Below, in pieces: positions 57,393 through 64,000 of a stretch of DNA of 64,000 nt. A program made the translations under genes and the position numbers. The stretch comes from Periplaneta americana (taxonomy: Eukaryota > Arthropoda > Insecta > Blattodea > Blattidae): NCBI RefSeq assembly GCF_040183065.1, contig NC_091117.1, positions 114,945,726 through 115,009,725 of the forward strand, written 5' to 3'. The notes below the pieces were generated by a model. It was not told where the DNA came from. It saw only the letters and a list, made by a program, of their open reading frames with translations, and made no database searches. Within the stretch, counting starts at the first letter, position 1, and the number at the start of each line of letters is the position of its first letter.

Positions 57393-60300
57393 GAGGAGCA
57401 ACTCTTCAAAACGCATAATGTCCACCCATAGACAAAATTAAGTTTGATATGAAATCGTATAGTTTTTAACATGCCCTACACGCTCCTGCATTCAGATTTC
57501 AACAATACGCATTTTAACTCTTTGTAATAGAGCTTCGAAATGTAGTGAACAGACCGAATAGCATTTTGTCCTCTAGCGTGAATGCATCGAAGAGAATTTT
57601 GTCCGTTTCTCCATAAACTAATGTTTTCCTTCAGATATGAAATAATGTATCAAGCATGTTAGACTAGAATTTAAATTCAAACAATCAACGGAATTATACA
57701 ACAATGTTAGTGATGACTTTAATTAATAATTTTTGTGCGAGATCGTGCGTATTTGCTTGTTTCCCGCACAGAACCAATACGCGGTAAGTGTGAAATACCA
57801 CATTCAGTATTCCCAACGTAACACACATAACAATTTCCCTCTTCTTACCGCTTAAGCGCGACATTCATTTTACTGCTTTAGGCTTTTAACATATTATTTT
57901 TAGAGACATTTAACATAGTAATAATTATAAATTGGAAACTTACCACTGCAATTTCACCTAAATTGCAATGTTAATTATTGTTTTTAAATATTTGCAAAAA
58001 TTAAGTAAAGTCTACTACTCCACGAAACTTATTGCATTCCTGATACAAGTAACATTAAGGAAGCCGTGAAAGAATCAACAAGATTTCAGATGCGGATGTT
58101 ATTACTGCAATATGTTATATAAATAATATTGTTAAATTATTAAAATGAAAAATAAATCATTACATAACCTTACCGTTTGTTTTAAGTTCGCATTTATAGA
58201 CTGGGGGGGAAAAAAAGACAGCCGTATATCACGGCCTGCTGGAGTATAGTAAACACAGAAAACATTTTATAGCAACAATGTTGAAGAAACGAAAGGTATT
58301 AAGTTTTCCGAAGTTGCCGTCATTAAACAGAAACCAACATGGAGATTTCATTGCAACTAATTAGAAATTCGTCTTTCAGGTATGTAATAAACGATCTTCG
58401 CACAAAATAATGTACGATACACGAGCGGTATGTTTGTTTTCATGTTCTCGGAAATTAAAAAAGCTCAACTACGTTTCGCTTTTTCAATCTTTTCCTCGAC
58501 CATGAAAACGTCAACATACCGCTCTTGTAACGTATATTACTATTATTTTCATTTATATGCGTCGTCGAGATATTTTTCATTCTCATTGTAAAGTAAAGTT
58601 GTTTGGTGACAGTTTCTGTACTTTTCACTGTCAGAACAAAGGACCATCTGATGCATAGTTCTAGTGTTATAGTTGGAGAAGAAAAAGAGCGAGGGACAAG
58701 GAAGCGGATGAAGAGAAAATCAGAAAGAAAAAGTGAACATGAAAACAGGCAAGAACAATGTAATATGGTATTGCAGGACCCGAACATATTAAAGGAGATT
58801 AAAAATACATAACTCTGCTTCCAAATTTAAGTATTAGCTTTTAATTAATTAATTAATTCATTTAGTTTTGTTGCTTTCAATTACAGGTTTCGAGACAACG
58901 ATCCTCAACTCAACTAATGAAATTTGATCCGCCATGCCAACATAGAGTAAGGCGTTTCGGATGTTGTTATATTCCGGTAAACAGCCTGCACAGAGCAAAA
59001 ATGAAATGAATATTGCCACACACGTAAATAAAAAGAATGAGCTAATGACTGAACTTGGATCACACAGACTGAAGGCAAAAGCCTTTAATAAAATAATGAG
59101 GCTTATTCCTAATAATAGCAAGACATTCGCATTTGATTTGCAACAGGTTCAACAAAATTGTCATAATTAAATATTGGAGAGGGTATTATGCCAGACAGAT
59201 AGCTCTTTATAGTTTGTGTGTAACAAACATAGAAGCCACAGAGCCTATATTTTACATTTGGAATGAAACGCAAGCAGGTAGAGGGGCAGAGGAAGTTTCT
59301 TCAGCCATCAATGATTTCTTAAATAATTTAGACATTTATAACTCAATAACTAGTCTCAAAATTTTTGCGACGGATGCGCTGGTCAGAATAAAAATAAACA
59401 CATGATACGTGCCATTGCTTTCTGGCTACTCAAGGAATCCCCACCACATGTGACTGAAGTACATCTTTGTTTTCCAGTTCGAGGACACTCATTTTTACCA
59501 GCTGATCGAGTCTTTGACCGTGTGGAAAAGAAGCTCTGAAAAATCCCAAAAATATTGAATCCTAAGACATACCAAGAAACTTACATGGAGGTGGGTGAAA
59601 CGAGAATGTTAGGGAAAGATTGAGACATACGTGATTACAAAGAACTAGGCAACAACAACCTGAAACCTATTAATGGAATCAGTGAGGTAAAAAGGATTCA
59701 GTTACAGAAATTAATGGTAGGTAGTAAGGTCAATGATGTTGAAATCCAAACCTAGTTGTGTTATTTCACTGATGATACATAAAAGAGTTTCATGCCCTTG
59801 GATAAACGTGGTTATAGCTTTGTAAAAATTGCCAACAGATCTTTAGTACCGCTATTAAATAGAGTTAAACAAGAAAAAAAGAATGACGTGGAAAAATTGC
59901 TAACACACAGGAAAATTGGAAGCAAAATGAAGAACTGAAGTTCTTCACAAATCCCTCCGCCTTCCTTGTATTCACCTTGGCTACGAAGAAGACGTTGCTT
60001 GTGATTGTTCAGATGAGGAATCTGTTCTTGGGAAAATATTATAAATAACTTTCCTTGATTACGTAAGTGCCAATCGTTTTTGACTGTTAAGATAAGGAAA
60101 AGTTCTTGGAAAAATTGTAAACAAATTGCTTGAACCCAAAATTTGTCTTATTATTTTATAAGGATTTGATTACAATTAAAATATAATGCAAATGTGCCTC
60201 AATAATAAATTCATGACTAAAATCTGTTTAATCTGAATTATCATTTTAATGTTAATAAATTATTGACAAAATGCATAATGTCCAAAGGTGACTGATCGAA

Positions 60301-60539
60301 TATAATTTTGTCCATTAGGACGAAACGAAGTGCATTTAGTCCATCATAAAAACGTTTCTAATCAGGCACACAATAATTTTTTTCACTTTTCAAAAACATG
60401 TCCTCTTTCAGGATCTCGTACTTATTCGTGTTTGTGAATTTGAAAAAACTGCAGTAAATATTTTTTAAGTAATCAGATTTTCACTTCTCCTGAAAATTTA
60501 CTTTCCTGGGACATTATGCATTTTGAAGAGTTGCTCCTC
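57393..60539. mobile_element. 3.15-kb DNA transposon with ~31-bp TIRs
   Basis: The left terminus GAGGAGCAACTCTTCAAAAC then GCATAATGTCC is inverted at 60509-60539 with one mismatch. The inner word (AAATGCATAATGTCC, AATTTTGTCC) recurs just inside both ends (57435, 57595, 60273, 60310). No clear target duplication. Coding remnants at 58603-59970 make this a formerly autonomous copy. Confidence 0.85.
58603..59970 (+). pseudogene. decayed protein of the 57.4-kb transposon (DUF7869-like)
   Basis: Pieces in order: a basic region (58603-58812, with KERGTRKRMKRKSERKSEHE); NEMNIATHVNKKNELMTELG (58961 on); YSLCVTNIEATEPIFYIWNE with TQAGRGAEEVSSAINDFLNN and a frame end at 59403; then in the following DNA AFWLLKESPPHVTEVHLCFP and VRGHSFLPADRVFDRVEKKL, then KIPKILNPKTYQETYMEVGE, and near 59870-59970 KKNDVEKLLTH and EELKFFTNPSA in shifted frames. 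F-P-V-R-G-H-S-F-L-P-A-D-R-V-F is a block I associate with DUF7869 proteins of arthropod transposons; that name is from memory. The expected acidic catalytic segment reads FATDALVRIK and has lost conserved residues. At least three frame breaks. Confidence 0.6.
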
Positions 60540-60916
60540 GTACTCTAAACTCAAAACACAACTTTTCATTCTGGTCTTGGTTGCAGATAACCACCAGATA
60601 TTTCGTTATGTTTTCTACATTCATGCTTAGTCTTCTGTCTAAGAAAATGTTTTTGGTAATATAAAATTACTTCTGCAGTTCCACTGATGTTATCATCATT
60701 TTTGTATTTTTCCTACTGCTATTTACAGCATAGAATTTCTAAAATTTGTTGTATTTTCCTAGCGTTATTAAGAGTATGGGATTTCTCCCTTTGAAAGTCC
60801 TTGTAAAATTGTAAAAGTGAAGGCTTACTGGATTTTCCCGTCAACTACCCTTTTCAATGAATGGAAAAACAACTTGTTACGAAACCTCAACATAAGTCTG
60901 AGAATTTAACTGATTT

Positions 60917-62175
60917 ATGGCACGATCACAGCAAAGGAATAAGGTTATGGGATTTGGTACTTGGAATGTCACGAGTCTTTATAGAGCAGGAGGGGTAACA
61001 TTAGTAGCAAAAGAACTAGCTAGATATAGAATAGACTTTGTGCGAGTACAAGTGGTTAGGTTAGATGGGAATAGCATATCACAAATAGGAGACTACTTGT
61101 ACTATGGGGAAGGAAACAATAATCAGCCACCGACGTAGCTCAGTCAGCTAAGGCGCTTGCCTGCCGATCCGGAGTTGCGTTCGAGCACGAGTTCGATTCC
61201 AGCTTGGGCTGATTACCTGGTTGGGTTTTCCGAGGTTTTCCCCAACCATAAGGCAAATGTGAGGTAATCTATAGCGAATCCTCGGCCTCATCTTGCCAAA
61301 TATCTCGCTATTACCAATCGCATCGACACTAAATAATCTCGTAGTTGATACAGGGTCGTTAAATAACCAAGTGAAATAAAAACAATAATCACCAATTAGG
61401 AACAGGATTCCTTTTTTTCATATTAGGGTAGATGGTGATATATATAATGCTGACCATTATTTGGTAATTGGAGAATAAAGAGAAAGACTAACAGTAGCCA
61501 TGCGAATAGAACAACAAGTTAATATTAGGAGGTTCATTATTCTTAAATTAAAAGACGAGGAAACAAAGCGACATTTTCAGGTCGAAATTTCAAATAGGTT
61601 TGCTGCTTTAGGAAGTTATGACGAAGTTGAGGAGTTAGATATTAATAGCGTTTGGGAAAATATCAGAGATAATATCGAAATTGCAGCTGAGAAGATCATA
61701 GGTTATTATGAAACTAAGAAACAGAAACCGTGGTCTGATTAAGATTGTTGCATTGTAGCAGAAAAAAGAAAACAGGCAAAATTGAAATTCTTACAGGATC
61801 CAGTTGAGGCGAATAGAGATAATTATTTCAATGAAAGAGGGGAAAACAAGTTGTATACTTAAAAATAAAGAGAGAGATTACTTGAAGAAAAACCTGAATG
61901 AGGTAGAAACAAATAGCAAGAATAAAAACTTTGGAGATTTATATAAGGGCATAAAAGAAATGAAGAAAGGATATCAAGCAAGGGTAAACGTGATCAAGAA
62001 TAAGAATGGTGACTTCCTTGCAGTCTATCATTCACCCTAAACAGATGGGAAAACTATTTTGGGCAAGTACTAATGTACATAGGCCAAATAGAAATAATTG
62101 GTACGAAATTCAAACACAAACTGCTGAGCCATTTATATCCGTACCTACTATTTCTGAAGTCGACAACATTTGAAA
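60917..62175 (+). pseudogene. LINE ORF2, endonuclease to pre-RT region (CFDP2/RTE-like family)
   Basis: Starts ATG; FGTWNVTSLYRAGGVTLVAK and RIDFVRVQVVRLDGNSISQI are the N-terminal APE-type endonuclease (the catalytic Glu of the usual Q-E-V-R is Val here). After the SINE (61126-61379) reading resumes with HQLGTGF, then jumps by an internal deletion near 61425 to ADHYLVIGE (the D-H of the endonuclease end), followed by KLKDEETKRHFQVEISNRFA and NSVWENIRDNIEIAAEKIIG, NEVETNSKNKNFGDLYKGIK and GYQARVNVIKNKNGD. It stops being readable near 62175, before the RT. Several stops. Same family as the 3' end at 17.4-19.9 kb. Confidence 0.92.
61126..61379 (+). mobile_element. tRNA-derived SINE nested in the LINE
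   Basis: Exact 12-bp duplication AAACAATAATCA (61114-61125 and 61380-61391), which is LINE coding sequence (G-N-N-N). Head CGACGTAGCTCAGTCAGCTA (A box) and GAGTTCGATTCCAGC (B box); body GATTACCTGGTTGGGTTTTC, CCTCGGCCTCATCTTGCCAA, and the end GTTGATACAGGGTCGTTAAA. It shares the TACCTGGTTG and GTTGATACAGxGTCG blocks with the SINE at 48.7 kb but has another head. Confidence 0.96.
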
Positions 62176-62179
62176 CGGT

Positions 62180-62820
62180 AAAACTTCACAACATGAAAGA
62201 TAAGGTAAGAAAATGTATCAAATTCATTTCGTTCAACGGTGTACTTAATACGTTTTGAAACGATGCTCCTCATTAATATCCTTACTATGAATGATAGTTT
62301 AGATTGTAATTATGTTAACTGTGAAATTATTGGTAGTTATATAAGGTAATAAAAAATAGTTACATATTGGTATATATTCATACCTAAAACCGGGTGAATG
62401 TAAATAATGATGATAATGCTTTCTGAGCTTAGTATGGTGACACTAGCTCTGGATACTAACGGTCGCATTGACAACTTTCTGTCTGGCCAGTTATGCTGGC
62501 GATACGATGCACTATTTCAAACGTTACTGGGAGAGAGTGCAGACTTATTCGGGTTTCTGTGTAAATTTAAACTAACTAAATAATTAAAAAAAAACTAAAT
62601 AATTTTTTGACGTGGAATTTTTTTCTGTGCACCACTCGAGAAAAACTGTAACAAAAATTGCAGCATTCCCCACTAAGGAAGTTGCGTCGATGTCACTTAC
62701 AATTCATTCGTTGCTTGTGAAACTTCATTTATTCATTCATGATTCAGTTTGTCCTCTTACAACATTGATAAAATGGAATGAGTAACCTATACTTATTGTA
62801 TTAGCTAACCATCTTTATTA
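62180..62820. other. stretch without recognised features
   Basis: Unreadable LINE remnant may extend a little into it; otherwise nothing recognised. Confidence 0.4.
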
Positions 62821-62827
62821 CTTTGTA

Positions 62828-63716
62828 AGGGAATATGGGGCAGGACGGCGAAGGGGGCAGGACGGGGTATAGCCTCTATCTTCCCAACAAGTAGTGCAAT
62901 CTACCGAATTCTTTTTTAGAACTTCGTCAACTCATGTAAATATATCATCACACAACACTTACTGCCATTCCTTTCATCTCTTATATGTTATTCGGTTGCT
63001 GCATCATATTGTATCATTCATTTGCAACTTTAAAGTGTTCTCTTGTCACACGTAAGTAGAAATGAGATTTATTTAGATAATCTATTTTAATGTCATATTA
63101 TAGAGTGCTTACCTGGCTTTTAATTCCGAAACTTTCTTAAATTTCGTGCGTTATTTTTCCTGCCAACACTTCATAACTTAGAAATTGTGACTATGGGGCA
63201 AAACGGGGTGGGGCATAACAAGGCAGTACGTCCTGCCCCACGTCATATTTAATTAAATTTCACCTCCTGTAATGGGTTATTCGTTCTGTTGTTTGTCAGA
63301 AGAAGGTTGGATTAGATGCGTATCATGTCTGAAATGGGCTCACAATAGTTGTTCAGGAGTAGACAGTGAAGACGAGGATGCCACACACATTTGCGTATTT
63401 TGCGAATGACTTTTTCTCAAGTAACTTGCATTCACACTTTCAGTATATAATTTTTGTCACTTTTGCCATTTAATTATTTAAAAAAATAGATACCCCATTT
63501 TGCCCCATACGTGGGGCAGAACGGGGCAAAACACACATTTCGAAAAACTAATTTATTTTAAGGTTATAATGACCGGATTTCACACGAAGTGCATATTTTT
63601 TACTTGTTTACAGTGTAATAAAAGCATATATGTCATAAAACCCATACATTTACATTATTTGATACCAAATAAAAACATTCAAAACATTAACTACCCCGTC
63701 CTGCCCCATGTTCCCC
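62828..63716 (+). mobile_element. pogo-like non-autonomous element, TA target duplication
   Basis: Inverted termini AGGGAATATGGGGCAGGACG and (inverted right) GGGGAACATGGGGCAGGACG, each preceded by TA. The word GGGGCARRACGGGG recurs at 62834, 62855, 63193, 63512 and, inverted, at 63228, 63490 and 63693. The TA duplication and the C-terminal finger it encodes suggest a pogo/Tc5-type origin. Confidence 0.8.
63284..63409 (+). pseudogene. PHD-like zinc finger, last exon of a pogo-type transposase
   Basis: Open reading FCCLSEEGWIRCVSCLKWAH then NSCSGVDSEDEDATHICVFC E and TGA: C-C ... W-I-R-C-x2-C-x2-W-A-H-x2-C ... C-x2-C, the metal-binding pattern of a PHD finger without the first histidine-proximal residues. 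Insect pogo/Tc5-type transposases often end in such a finger. The DDE part is absent, so an internal deletion made this element non-autonomous while leaving the last ~42 codons open. Confidence 0.65.
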
Positions 63717-64000
63717 TATATTTTAAGAGGTTATGTGTACCTCAGTATTTTCTTAAACTCCGATATTGACCAAGTGGAATGAGAAATCTATACTAGCTTG
63801 ATACATTGGCGGATCCACTTTAATTTATTTTTATATTTTAAGAGTTTATATGCATCACAGCATTTCCTAAAAAAATACCCCAACCATCCGGGATGTCATC
63901 TCTATATAATAGGTAATTCCAACAATAAAGATGACGTATTAATTAATATGTCAATACTGCATTTTGATGCTCCTTTATTTCAACGATTTATTTTTTATAC

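Overview
This is a eukaryotic, AT-rich window that holds only repeats and transposable elements; I see no host protein-coding gene that I can defend. The mix (tRNA-headed SINEs, several non-LTR lineages, a Ty3/gypsy element, a Penelope-like element with GIY-YIG, hAT, Tc1/mariner-type, pogo-like and Transib-like DNA transposons, long microsatellites) is what a large insect genome looks like. Three SINEs and one LINE family resemble, from memory, repeats of cockroaches and termites, so a blattodean or other polyneopteran is my inference, not a demonstrated fact.

Layout. 1-1935: 20-bp minisatellite. 2.2-9.06 kb: a LINE tail, then a decayed Ty3/gypsy element between two LTRs, all bracketed by a 200-bp direct repeat. 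9.3-11.6 kb: DNA transposon with ~35-bp inverted termini carrying a LINE RNase H fragment. 12.4-13.2 kb: a very long GATA tract. 13.4-16.0 kb: a LINE reverse-transcriptase relict and a transposase relict. 16.5-19.9 kb: nested stack of a solo gypsy LTR and a LINE 3' end, itself split by a 400-bp insertion and by a 1.7-kb Transib-like element whose termini are the heptamer CACAGTG. 21-26.7 kb: Tc1-type and LINE relicts. 27.1-28.0 kb: 48-bp minisatellite. 29.7-32.8 kb: LINE tail, an unplaced TE protein fragment, a MITE and a SINE. 33.17-36.57 kb: two 99.5%-identical Penelope copies fused head to head inside one 13-bp target-site duplication. 43.0-46.3 kb: a SINE and a nearly intact hAT element. 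46.8-48.9 kb: another DNA transposon and a SINE with perfect target-site duplication. 51.0-51.4 kb: inverted tRNA-SINE pair. 57.4-60.5 kb: 3.1-kb DNA transposon with a decayed coding region. 60.9-62.2 kb: LINE endonuclease region interrupted by a SINE. 62.8-63.7 kb: pogo-like element keeping only a PHD-like finger.

The elements do not form a pathway. What can be read is their order of insertion. The clearest cases are the Transib-like element and the 400-bp insert inside the LINE at 17.4-19.9 kb, and the SINE inside the LINE at 61.1 kb. The most unusual structures are the Penelope inverted dimer, the RSS-like Transib element with a foldback interior, the 200-bp repeat bracketing the gypsy element, and a set of DNA transposons that each repeat a private terminal word.
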